DNA from: Promethearchaeota archaeon
GTDB lineage: Archaea; Asgardarchaeota; Lokiarchaeia; Sigyniarchaeales; SOKP01
DNA length: 64,000 bases
Assembly (NCBI GenBank): GCA_030603385.1
Contig: JAUVXW010000001.1
Coordinates: 186,001-250,000 of the forward strand
Direction of reading: 5' to 3'
The translations under genes and the position numbers were made by a program. The notes below the pieces were generated by a model. That model worked only from the letters and a program-made list of their open reading frames with translations, did not search any database and was not told where the DNA came from. Of this stretch, positions 17,288 through 25,667 are shown one piece after another. Each line of letters opens with the position of its first letter. The stretch's first letter is position 1.

Positions 17288-18124
17288 CTATTGATTCTTT
17301 TCAAATATTCCTTGAATCACCTCAATTCGTCCTTCCTTGAGGTTACGGACAATATTCCTCCATTTTGTAGAAGGATCCGCGACTATGAGACCAAGACTAA
17401 TTGGTTGAGGATTTTTAGATCGAGGTTTGCTTCTCGCACGCTCGATTCCTTCAAGTATTTCTTTTGTTTCATCCTTCCATGAAAGTTCTTTAAATCCGCT
17501 ATTACTGATAAGTTGACGAAGTTCGCTAGCTGTGAAGAGAAAATTGATATCAGGATTATTTGCCCATATCACAGGGAAGTGTATAGGTGTAATCGAACCA
17601 GCGCAGATTGTGTTAAGTGCTAAACGACCCTTTGGATAGAGAACACGCTTAGATTGAGAGAGAACTCGTTCCTTGTTCTCGATGTTCATTAAGACATGTT
17701 GCATAAACACAATATCGAAGATCTCATTATCAAAAGGCATATTTAGCGCATTTCCCTGCCGAATTTCTATTTTATTACTTAATCCTACCCTATCGTTAAT
17801 AATTTCTGTGGCATTGCAATATTCTTCACAGAGTTCGAGTCCTATAATATGACATCCAAACTCAGAAGCTAATGTCCGAGCAGGACCCCCAATACCGCAC
17901 CCAATATCAAGTACTCTCATACTTTCATTAAGGCCAACGGCTCTAGCAAGTTCTATGGTTGCCGATCTTCCACGCAGATGAAGCTCCTCAATTGGAGCAA
18001 GAATATCTTGAATTAATCTTGCAGTATCTAAACCTTCACCTTCTAATATCGCGAGAATTTTCTTACCGAGATCTGACTGTCCGTATTGGGCATTTATAGC
18101 TTTTTCGTAGTTCAAACTAAACAA
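17288..18124 (-). CDS. Class I SAM-dependent methyltransferase
   Basis: 278 residues with the SAM site VLDIGCGIGGPART (71-84), the acidic loop IIGLELCEEY, and post-motif MPFDNEIFDIVFMQHVLMNI. This arrangement is typical of UbiE/COQ5 and tocopherol/sterol-type methyltransferases acting on small molecules or lipids. It starts at ATG 18124, and a TATA-like A/T tract lies just upstream inside the 31-nt duplicated segment. The substrate is unknown. Confidence 0.85.
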   Translation of the reverse strand: MFSLNYEKAINAQYGQSDLGKKILAILEGEGLDTARLIQDILAPIEELHLRGRSATIELARAVGLNESMRVLDIGCGIGGPARTLASEFGCHIIGLELCEEYCNATEIINDRVGLSNKIEIRQGNALNMPFDNEIFDIVFMQHVLMNIENKERVLSQSKRVLYPKGRLALNTICAGSITPIHFPVIWANNPDINFLFTASELRQLISNSGFKELSWKDETKEILEGIERARSKPRSKNPQPISLGLIVADPSTKWRNIVRNLKEGRIEVIQGIFEKNQ

Positions 18125-18141
18125 ATCCTTCTTGTTTGAAT

Positions 18142-18336
18142 ACTACAATATCATATCTTTAAAAAAAGTTATGTAATTAAAAAAAATAAATATATGAAAT
18201 AATGTTTCACTTATTTTTTTCTTTTGATTAAGAAAAGGCTTATTCCCATAACACCGGTAGATCTCCTCATCAAGAATAAAGATGGTAAAGAAAAGGTTTT
18301 AGAAAACTACAATACCATATTTTTAAAAAAAGTTAT
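18142..18336. repeat. Near-identical 31-nt direct repeat flanking about 130 bp
   Basis: The segment 18142-18172 (ACTACAATATCATAT then TTAAAAAAAGTTAT after one C) recurs at 18306-18336 with two mismatches. The first copy is the presumed promoter region of the minus-strand methyltransferase. The region between holds a short coding-like frame (ITPVDLLIKNKDGKEK) without a start. It looks like a local duplication left by insertion or slipped repair. Confidence 0.55.
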
Positions 18337-18383
18337 TAAAAAAAAATAGATAAAAAATTTGTATGTTAGCAACATAAAATTGG

Positions 18384-18590
18384 CTATATTAAACTAATAG
18401 CAATTTTCATGTCAGCTGCTGTTACTTTCTTTCTGCCAGAGTGTTTTGCAATGTCAAGCGCGCAACCAGTTAGACCTTTAGCATATTCTTCTAAATAATC
18501 CATTAATTTATCAACTGCAGCTCGACTTACGATTTCTGCTCCGGCTTTTTTCATTAGAGCCCTTAATGGACTCCATGCAAATGCTGCCAT
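18384..18590 (-). CDS. Archaeal histone
   Basis: 68 residues covering one histone fold: FAWSPLRALMKKAGAEIVSRAAVDKLMDYLEEYAKGL, then DIAKHSGRKKVTAADMKIAISLI, with the RKKVT and helix-3 motifs of archaeal histones. It forms dimers that polymerise on DNA. There is no N-terminal tail. A clear start lies at ATG 18590 with a GGAGG-like sequence (GTGGAGG in the transcript) just before it. It stands alone. Confidence 0.95.
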   Translation of the reverse strand: MAAFAWSPLRALMKKAGAEIVSRAAVDKLMDYLEEYAKGLTGCALDIAKHSGRKKVTAADMKIAISLI

Positions 18591-18599
18591 TTTTTTATT

Positions 18600-19157
18600 C
18601 CTCCACTAATTTTTAATTTAAGTTTGTTTTATTTAAAATTAAATACTTTGATAAAATTGATGTATTTATAATTCTAAATTGTTTTTTCTTGTATATAAAT
18701 GTGTTGGTTGTTTTTTTATAACCGAGCAATTTGATCAACTAGATTTAATCGACAAAAAAAAGTGGGATAGAAAAAAAACTTTTTTTTTATTAGTAAATTC
18801 CAATAATATGATCTGATCAAAATCTGAGATCATTTGGGGCACTTTATGATCTTGAACCAGTAATTTCATTATGAAATGGTCAAAATCTATAACCAAACCT
18901 CATTAGATCTTTTATGAAATAAATCTTCGAGCAAGCTAACAGCCTAAATATTCGTATAAAAATATAGTGAAGCGGAAAATCTCTCCATTACTTTTGAAAA
19001 TAAGGATAGAGATTTGTTAAACAATAGTAGAATTGCATTACGGGCGATTATAAAAGATGAAAAAGTCTATAATCTACTTTATCCAATATTGGCTCAAAAG
19101 GTCTCGAAGAGATATTAAATATAAATAAGTAAAAATATTATTAGATTAGAATAATAA
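18600..19157. other. Long intergenic region with A8/T8 hairpin and a startless frame
   Basis: About 560 bases without a convincing gene. An A-run at 18773-18780 directly abuts a T-run, giving a perfect A/T hairpin or a bidirectional poly-T stop. ATTTCAT/ATGAAAT at 18863-18877 is a short inverted repeat. From 18960 to 19117 a frame of about 52 codons without a start (NLSITFENKDRDLLNNSR, then IALRAIIKDEKVYNLLYPIL) looks protein-like and may be a gene remnant. I do not recognise its family. Confidence 0.4.
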
Positions 19158-19173
19158 TGTATACTAGTATACA
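19158..19173. promoter_or_regulatory. 16-bp perfect palindrome, likely VapB operator
   Basis: TGTATACTAGTATACA is a perfect palindrome, 14 bases before the GTG start of the antitoxin gene. VapB-type antitoxins usually repress their own operon by binding a palindrome overlapping the promoter, so this is the likely operator. Confidence 0.55.
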
Positions 19174-19187
19174 AAGATACAAAAAAG

Positions 19188-19472
19188 GTGATTTTCATAA
19201 GCACCATACGGATTGATAAAAAACATTTAAAATTGTTGGATAAATTGATTTCTCATTTAATATTACGAGGAAATAAAATAAGCAAGAAGGATTTTGTAGC
19301 AAAGCTGATAGAGGATGCAATGATAGCTGAAGGTCTTGAAGAAAATGAATCTTCAGATTCAATAATGGATGATCACGCATGGAAGGGATTGGAAGATGTT
19401 TTTGAGTTAGGTATTGAAGATTTATCGGAAAAAGTCGATGAATTCTTATATCAGTTAAATGAGGAAGAATAA
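19188..19472 (+). CDS. VapB-like antitoxin
   Basis: 94 residues, GTG start at 19188 with AAAAAAGG just upstream. The N-terminal half (TIRIDKKHLKLLDKLISHLIL, then KKDFVAKLIEDAM) reads as a ribbon-helix-helix-like DNA-binding segment. The C-terminal half is acidic (ENESSDSIMDDHAWKGLEDVF), as antitoxin toxin-binding tails are. The stop is one base before the VapC start, so the pair is translationally linked. The exact antitoxin family is unsure. Confidence 0.65.
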   Translation: MIFISTIRIDKKHLKLLDKLISHLILRGNKISKKDFVAKLIEDAMIAEGLEENESSDSIMDDHAWKGLEDVFELGIEDLSEKVDEFLYQLNEEE

Positions 19473-19473
19473 A

Positions 19474-19884
19474 ATGGCTGTTTTTTTAGATACAGGATTT
19501 TTATTAGCAGTTAAGAACAAAGATGATAAAAATTTCCAAATTGCACAATCTTGGATGAGGAGGTTTCTAAAAAATGAATTCGGGGAGATATTTACATCAA
19601 CATTAGTGTTTAATGAATTGGTGACCTTAGCATTGGTAAGAATAAAACGTCCTGATTTTGCGATAAATCTAGGAAATTATATTTTGAAGAGTAGAAAGAT
19701 AAAGATTATTAGTCTTACGGATGACGATTTTAAGAATTCTTGGGAGATCTTTCAAAAATATAAGGAAAAAAGATTATCTTTTACTGATAGCTCCATTTTA
19801 ATTCAGTGCAAACGTTTAAACTGCAATTTTTTAGCTACCTTTGATAAACATTTTAAAGGTTTAATACCCTCAAATTTAAATTGA
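19474..19884 (+). CDS. vapC: VapC-like PIN-domain ribonuclease toxin
   Basis: 136 residues from ATG 19474, chosen over ATG 19459 because GAGGAAG (19461-19467) sits at the right distance and MAVFLDTGFLLA is the normal PIN start. The acidic residues are Asp6 (FLDTGFL), Glu48 (FNELV), Asp105 (SFTDSSIL) and Asp124 (ATFDKHF), making a complete metal site. VapC toxins cleave tRNA or rRNA and are held inactive by VapB. A G-rich tract follows the stop. Confidence 0.85.
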   Translation: MAVFLDTGFLLAVKNKDDKNFQIAQSWMRRFLKNEFGEIFTSTLVFNELVTLALVRIKRPDFAINLGNYILKSRKIKIISLTDDDFKNSWEIFQKYKEKRLSFTDSSILIQCKRLNCNFLATFDKHFKGLIPSNLN

Positions 19885-19915
19885 TCTCGCTATTATTAGT
19901 AGTAGTACTTGTTTA

Positions 19916-19937
19916 GGGGGGGCAACACGGGGGAGGG
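19916..19937 (+). other. G-quadruplex-compatible G-rich tract after vapC
   Basis: Seven G, CAACAC, five G, A, three G. This allows four GGG runs with loops of 1, 6 and 1-3 bases. Such G-density is exceptional in this AT-rich window. It lies in the 3' UTR of vapC and in the gap before a convergent methyltransferase. Confidence 0.5.
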
Positions 19938-19972
19938 AGATTAAATTTATAGATACGTATTACTAAAAAATA

Positions 19973-20740
19973 TCATTTTAGTTTTCTTGCTTTAATAATG
20001 AATCTATGATCATTCGAGTCTAATTCTAAATATCCCCTTTCATCGATATGCGAGTGAATTTCCAGTAATTTATTATAATATTTCTCTATAGAAAAACCAG
20101 GTAGTTCCCAAGGAACAGCTTTAAGGTGATAAACTATAGCTCCAACATCAAAAATTCTTGTTGATGTGATATTTTCTTTTCTTTCTAATATCTCAAAACC
20201 AGTCGTTTCTAATTTGTTTACTGCATAATCTAGATTCCATTCTATTTCAATTTCTAGTTCTTCCCTTCCAGTTAAAAGAAGCCTGAGTTTTGAGTCGTTT
20301 TTATCTCCAACTTGTTGAGTAATGAAAATTCCGTTAGATTTGAGAACTCTATATATTTCTATTTGGGAGTAAAATTCATGGCGATTAATGATTAAATCAA
20401 ATTCTTCATCCTTGAAGGGAAGGTGCTCATCATCTTTGCAATAAAATACCTTCGCACCTAAAGGTTCTAATTTTTTTTTAGCAATAGACACGTTAGGTTC
20501 ATATTTTTCAGTAGCACAAGTATGTTTTGGTAAAGGTACAAGGGATGATAAAAATTCACCTCCTCCTGTTCCCATGTCTAGAAGAGATTCAGACTTCCTT
20601 ATAAGAGGTAAAAGCATACTTGTATAACTCCAAGTTAAAGGAGCATTTACGATCCTATCACTAATATACGAAAAATCCCACCCTGAGAAAGGATGATCAG
20701 CTTCTGAAATAAGAAAATTAAATAGTTCATTACTTCTCAT
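19973..20740 (-). CDS. SAM-dependent methyltransferase
   Basis: 255 residues. SLLDMGTGGGEFLSSL is the SAM-binding motif, CATEKYEPNVSIAKKKLE the acidic loop, and LPFKDEEFDLIINRHEFY the post-motif. This is the class I fold close to UbiE-like small-molecule methyltransferases. The start is at ATG 20740. It is divergent from the geranylgeranyl reductase pair, separated by about 140 bp. The substrate is unknown. Confidence 0.82.
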   Translation of the reverse strand: MRSNELFNFLISEADHPFSGWDFSYISDRIVNAPLTWSYTSMLLPLIRKSESLLDMGTGGGEFLSSLVPLPKHTCATEKYEPNVSIAKKKLEPLGAKVFYCKDDEHLPFKDEEFDLIINRHEFYSQIEIYRVLKSNGIFITQQVGDKNDSKLRLLLTGREELEIEIEWNLDYAVNKLETTGFEILERKENITSTRIFDVGAIVYHLKAVPWELPGFSIEKYYNKLLEIHSHIDERGYLELDSNDHRFIIKARKLK

Positions 20741-20886
20741 AAAAAATCACACAAAATTTAATTATAGCAAATTCAAGCTTCTAATTATTTCAAAATTCTT
20801 TCTTTAAACAATATTATCTGTATTAATAATTTTTAAAAAGGATTTATGTTAAAATGTAATATATTTAGAAATAATTGAATTTAAAA

Positions 20887-22068
20887 ATGAATTATGATGT
20901 AGTAGTTTCGGGAGCAGGTCCGGCAGGTTCTAAGTGTGCTGAAGTTATAGCAAAAGCGGGTTATAAAGTTGCTTTAATTGAAAAAGATATAAATTATCGA
21001 AAGCCATGTGGTGGGGGGCTCCCTAGAGCTAGCATATATAAATATTACCCGCAATTGAGGAAATTAGATTTGGTTAAAAAAAATGCAATTTTAATGTTTT
21101 CTGCCGATCATCATAAACTCGAACACTCTTATAAAGATTCTGAAGATAACCCAATTGTAATAGATAGGTTGGAGTTTGATAATTTAGTGAGAAATGTAGC
21201 AGTTGAGGCTGGAGCGGAACTCTTTGATAAGAATATATCATACGACTTCATATATAAAGATCAAAAAAGAGTTGGAATTAGAACAAAAACGCCCTTAGGT
21301 GTAAAGGAATATTTAGCTAATATAATTATTATTGCAGATGGAATGAGCTCTAAACTAGCTAACAAATCGGGATTAAGGGGGAAATGGAAACCTCTAGAAA
21401 TAGGCATAGGTAAAGTCGAGATTTTAGAGGGTCACAATAATTTAAATGAGAGGTGTACATATTTCTTTTTTAAAGAATATGGGTATAACTGGATCTTCCC
21501 AATAGATAAACAGAAATTCAATATTGGGTTAATTACGTATTACGAGAGTAATTTAAAATATAACTTAAATAATCTGTTTAAGGAATTCCTCCATGAGGTG
21601 CGTAATAAAAACCTGCTGTTAGAAAAAGATTATAAAGTAATATGGTCAGCATCATTTCCTGAGCCAGCAACGGGAGTTTTGGAAAAAAGTCTTTATGGTG
21701 ATAATATAATTCTTATAGGTGACGCAGCGGGATTTGTTGCTCCTATCAGCGGAGAAGGTATTCATGGTGCCATTGTCTCTGGTCAAGTAGCTGGAGAAAC
21801 TTCTATAGGTGCTATAGAAAAAGAAGATTTTACAGTGAATTCTCTTAAGGAGTTTAAAAAACATCCAAAAATTAGAAAGATTATTAGAATGTTTAAATTC
21901 CAACATAAATTTGTAAATTTCATTTACGAAAACGAGGGTGAAAACATTAATAAAGCCTTTAAGATGGCAGAAGAGAGTAGTGAATTTAAACAAATAATTA
22001 TAAATACCTTTATTTTCGGTCAAACACCCCCTAAAGATTTTATTTCGCAAATAAAAGGTATGAATTAA
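20887..22068 (+). CDS. Geranylgeranyl reductase family flavoprotein, copy 1
   Basis: 393 residues from ATG 20887 (TTG 20875 is a weaker start). FAD-binding GAGPAGSKCAEVIAKAGYKV near the N-terminus, the KPCGGGLP motif of the GGR family, and GDAAGFVAPISGEGIHGA near 270-290 identify the family. Archaeal GGRs saturate the isoprenoid chains of membrane lipids or of quinones and polyprenols. It is followed 50 bp later by a close paralogue. Confidence 0.92.
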   Translation: MNYDVVVSGAGPAGSKCAEVIAKAGYKVALIEKDINYRKPCGGGLPRASIYKYYPQLRKLDLVKKNAILMFSADHHKLEHSYKDSEDNPIVIDRLEFDNLVRNVAVEAGAELFDKNISYDFIYKDQKRVGIRTKTPLGVKEYLANIIIIADGMSSKLANKSGLRGKWKPLEIGIGKVEILEGHNNLNERCTYFFFKEYGYNWIFPIDKQKFNIGLITYYESNLKYNLNNLFKEFLHEVRNKNLLLEKDYKVIWSASFPEPATGVLEKSLYGDNIILIGDAAGFVAPISGEGIHGAIVSGQVAGETSIGAIEKEDFTVNSLKEFKKHPKIRKIIRMFKFQHKFVNFIYENEGENINKAFKMAEESSEFKQIIINTFIFGQTPPKDFISQIKGMN

Positions 22069-22117
22069 ATATTTTATAAAAGAAGAACTCAATATCATTA
22101 AAACAGGTGTTATTAGC

Positions 22118-23302
22118 ATGTATGATGTAATAGTTTCAGGAGCTGGTCCAGCAGGATCCAGATGTGCAGAAATTTTAGCTCGGAATGGTTTTAATGTTGC
22201 ATTAATAGAAAGGGATACTAATTGGAGAAAGCCATGTGGGGGTGGCTTAAGTGCACGAATCATGAATAAATATTATCCACAACTAAGAAAGTTAAATCCT
22301 GTATTAAAAAAGGGCGGATTTATGTTTTCTGCTGATTTTCATAAAATAGAATATAATTGGGAAGGTTTTGGGGGAGATTCAGTCGTAATGGATCGATTAG
22401 AATTAGATAATTTGATTAGAGATATTGCAGTTGAAGCTGGAGCAGAACTTTTTGATAAAAATATTTCATTTGACTTTATCATTAAAAATCAGAAAAAAAT
22501 TGGAATTAAAACGAAAACTACATCTGGAACTAAAGAGTATTTAGGAAAAATAATAGTAATAGCTGATGGAATGAGTTCTAAATTAGCAGTAAAATCCGGT
22601 TTGAGAGAGCGTTGGAAAATTGAAAATATTGGATTGGCAAAATGCTCGATCATTGAAGGTAAAACAGATTTTGATGAGACGAAATCCTATATTTATTTTA
22701 GACCTTATAAAGGATATGGATGGGTTTTTCCTATAGATGATAAACGAATTAATATTGGTTGTGGTACATTTGAAGAAGATAATCTTAATTATAATTTAAA
22801 TCAGATTTATGATGATTTTATAAATAATCCTAATATTAAACAGTATTTTTCTGGATCTAATTATAAAAATAAATGGACAGGAGCGTTTCCACTTCCCGCG
22901 AAAGGGATATTAGAAAAGAGTTTATATGGAGATAATATCATGATCGTTGGTGATGCTGCTGGATTTGTGTCCCCAATTAGTGGGGAAGGTATTCATCCAA
23001 GCATAGTGTCTGGACAGGTCGCTGCTGAAACGGCAATTAAAGCGATTGATGAGGATGATATTTCTAAGAAATCTTTAAAGTCTTACAAACAACATCCCAA
23101 TATTAAGAAGATAATTAGGAATTTCAAATTAAAACGTTCAATGGTGGAATTTTTTTATGAAAATGAAGGAAAAAATCTTGATATAATGTTTAAATTAGCG
23201 GAAGCTGATGAAGATTTTAAAACTCAGGTTATAAATATGTTCTTTTCTAACGCTGCTCCTTCAAATGAATTTTTTACAAAAGTTAGAGCTTCAAGTATGT
23301 GA
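22118..23302 (+). CDS. Geranylgeranyl reductase family flavoprotein, copy 2
   Basis: 394 residues, clearly a tandem paralogue of the preceding gene: GAGPAGSRCAEILARNGFNV, KPCGGGLSAR, VVMDRLELDNLIRD, GDAAGFVSPISGEGIHPS. FAD and substrate-site motifs are intact in both copies. The two may act on different chain positions or different isoprenoid substrates. The conserved spacing suggests one transcript. Confidence 0.92.
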   Translation: MYDVIVSGAGPAGSRCAEILARNGFNVALIERDTNWRKPCGGGLSARIMNKYYPQLRKLNPVLKKGGFMFSADFHKIEYNWEGFGGDSVVMDRLELDNLIRDIAVEAGAELFDKNISFDFIIKNQKKIGIKTKTTSGTKEYLGKIIVIADGMSSKLAVKSGLRERWKIENIGLAKCSIIEGKTDFDETKSYIYFRPYKGYGWVFPIDDKRINIGCGTFEEDNLNYNLNQIYDDFINNPNIKQYFSGSNYKNKWTGAFPLPAKGILEKSLYGDNIMIVGDAAGFVSPISGEGIHPSIVSGQVAAETAIKAIDEDDISKKSLKSYKQHPNIKKIIRNFKLKRSMVEFFYENEGKNLDIMFKLAEADEDFKTQVINMFFSNAAPSNEFFTKVRASSM

Positions 23303-23414
23303 TTCACAAAATTAAATTTATAGAATTTTTTTATAAATTTTTCGCTCTCCAAGGTTTTAAAAGAGTGGGATTGGGTTTTTTTATTTAAAAACAACTCTAA
23401 AAATTGTGTATCAA

Positions 23415-23582
23415 ATGGGAACTGAAATAGAATTTATTCCTCGAATTGAATTATTGACCTGTCCATTTATCGAAAAATGTGAACTTCCAAAATTACGATT
23501 TTTATGTAAAATTCCTGAATGCAAGAATTGCATCGAATATAGGGATTGGTTAAAAAAACTAAAGTCCAGAATTCTTTATTAG
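23415..23582 (+). CDS. Small cysteine-rich protein (55 aa)
   Basis: An ATG at 23415 opens a 55-residue frame ending TAG 23580-23582. Five Cys residues are arranged as CPFIEKCELPKLRFLC, then CKNC, followed by a basic helix (IEYRDWLKKLKSR). The spacing suggests a small zinc- or iron-sulfur-binding module. It is too short for usual gene-calling cut-offs. No family is recognised. It might belong to the GGR transcript or stand alone. Confidence 0.5.
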   Translation: MGTEIEFIPRIELLTCPFIEKCELPKLRFLCKIPECKNCIEYRDWLKKLKSRILY

Positions 23583-23712
23583 ATTAAATTTAGATTTAAA
23601 ACAAAACCACTCACTTCTAAGTTCGGTATAGATAGATAAAATAATTATATAATCTATTATACTTAATCTTAGTTTAATGGAGATTAAATATTTGTAAGGA
23701 GAACTTTAAAAC

Positions 23713-24765
23713 ATGGGTGAAATCAATCCTAAAATTTTAGTAGTTTCTGATATTCATTTAGGTTCCTTGGATAGCGAAAAAGATTTATTTATTCAATTTT
23801 TAAGAAAAATTGTTAATGGAGAGTTTGAAACTGAATTAAAAGCCCTTATAATATTAGGAGATTTTATTGATTTATGTACAGATATTCCTAAAACTCTTTT
23901 AAAAAGGGAGCAAATCCAAGAAATATTCACTCTTTTACTAGAAATCAAAAGGAATATAAATCTCGTTTTTGTACTTGGAAATCATGAAATCCCTGTTACG
24001 GGAGATTACGATGAGAAATTTAAACGTCGAAAAGAAAAATTTTTGAGAAGGTTTAAGAGTAGCAAATTCGGTGAGTTGTTTGATAATGAGATTTACTATC
24101 AATATTTATTATTAAAAAAGTTAAACAACGAGGACATGCTTTTGTTATATGATACACGAGATCAAATTGAGGATAATCCTGTTAACAAGATAAGAATTGA
24201 TGGACTTGAATTAGAGGAGGATTATAGATGTTTTATGACGCATGGTTATCAATTCGATGGTGATGTATATCGCTTTTTTGTAGGACAGATATGGAAATCT
24301 TTAATCTCTAACAATAAATTTGAAATAAAAGAGACTTATGATTATTTTTGGAACGCAGTAATTAAAAATGGCAGAAAAATTAAACCTATTACATTTAGAA
24401 AGATGAAAGAAGAATTGGCTAACTTGAAAAATGAGTCAATAGAATCACAACATACCCTTTTCTCAGGATTAAATATTTTAGAATTTAATCTAATTAAAGC
24501 AAACATGCGTGTATTGAAAAAATGGGAACACGCTAGTAAACCTGATTACTATTTTGATGAGATAAAAAGGTTCTTAGAGGATGACGAATATGATTTATCA
24601 AAAATAAATCATTTAATATACGGACATTCGCACCATAAGGGAATGTATAAAGGAACGGTAAATGGCCATTCAATAGAAATTATTAACGATGGCTCATGGC
24701 AACATATGCATCCTTCCTATGTAGAAATTCTTAATCGGGGTAAAATCAATTTAAAATCTCTATAA
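23713..24765 (+). CDS. Calcineurin-like metallophosphoesterase
   Basis: 350 residues with the standard metal-site motifs: VSDIHLGS (Asp13, His15), LGDFIDL (Asp50), LGNHE (Asn90, His91) and YGHSHHKG near 305. RBS AAGGAG lies about 10 bases before the ATG. The central region (about 130-290) is long and helical. The family covers protein phosphatases, nucleotidases and UDP-diacylglucosamine hydrolases. The specific substrate is unknown. Confidence 0.88.
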   Translation: MGEINPKILVVSDIHLGSLDSEKDLFIQFLRKIVNGEFETELKALIILGDFIDLCTDIPKTLLKREQIQEIFTLLLEIKRNINLVFVLGNHEIPVTGDYDEKFKRRKEKFLRRFKSSKFGELFDNEIYYQYLLLKKLNNEDMLLLYDTRDQIEDNPVNKIRIDGLELEEDYRCFMTHGYQFDGDVYRFFVGQIWKSLISNNKFEIKETYDYFWNAVIKNGRKIKPITFRKMKEELANLKNESIESQHTLFSGLNILEFNLIKANMRVLKKWEHASKPDYYFDEIKRFLEDDEYDLSKINHLIYGHSHHKGMYKGTVNGHSIEIINDGSWQHMHPSYVEILNRGKINLKSL

Positions 24766-24922
24766 GCTTAACCTTTTTTAAAGATTATGTAAAATTAACA
24801 ACAATTGTTAGTTTTAGAGATCAGTTGTACATTTAAATAATGTTCACAATTTATAAATCTCAACTTTTATTTTAAATTATTAATCTTAAAATATTTAATT
24901 CATTAGAGTTTAGATTTTATTA

Positions 24923-25531
24923 ATGACAACACAAGATACTCCAATCTTTAAGGTAAATGATGGTAATAAGCCGATCTATATTTTAAAGATCGTAATTTTA
25001 GGCCAGGAGCGTGTAGGAAAGACATGTATAGCCAAACGCTTATGTTTTAATACTTTCGAAGTTGAAACAAAGGAAACGTTGGGAATCGAGTTCTATACCT
25101 ATGACCTTCCCATTACAGTAAGCGGAGATGAAACTTTTGTTAGAATTAGCATATGGGATTTTGGTGGCCGGGAGCAGTTTAAAAAATTATTTCCATATTA
25201 CATTAATGGTGCCAATGGTATATTTATGGTATTCAGTTTAGTGGATCTTCAAACCTTACTAAGATTAGATTGGTGGTATGAAAGATTAGGTGAATATAAT
25301 CATGCGGAAACTCCAAGAATGTTTGTTGGCGCCAAAAATGATATTATTGGAAATGTTGACGATAAGACGCGAGTAGATAAATTAGTAGTAGATAGATTTA
25401 TGAAACGGCACGCTGAAAGTGATTTTTACAAATGCTCTTCGAAGGAAAATTTTAATATTAAGAAAATTTTTAAAGAGCTAGTTATTAAGATTTTAGAGAA
25501 GAATAAATTAGATTACGAACGAATTGGTTAA
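24923..25531 (+). CDS. Ras-superfamily small GTPase with altered G4 motif
   Basis: 202 residues. P-loop GQERVGKT, G2 Thr in TLGIEF, G3 WDFGGREQF, and a G4 that reads GAKND (Asn of NKxD replaced by Ala), then CSSKENF at G5. An N-terminal extension of about 18 residues precedes the first strand, and an insertion (TVSGDETF) sits between strands 2 and 3. A Roc/Rab-like archaeal GTPase. The altered G4 may lower guanine specificity. Confidence 0.82.
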   Translation: MTTQDTPIFKVNDGNKPIYILKIVILGQERVGKTCIAKRLCFNTFEVETKETLGIEFYTYDLPITVSGDETFVRISIWDFGGREQFKKLFPYYINGANGIFMVFSLVDLQTLLRLDWWYERLGEYNHAETPRMFVGAKNDIIGNVDDKTRVDKLVVDRFMKRHAESDFYKCSSKENFNIKKIFKELVIKILEKNKLDYERIG

Positions 25532-25667
25532 AGTAAAGTAATCTTTTTTCCTACTAAAACCACAAATGAACTTTTTCTAAGGGAACGTATAATAGTTGAT
25601 ATATTTCAAGAAGAAATACTACCAACTAAAGAGGAACTTTCTGAATTAATGAGTAGAACATTCATAA

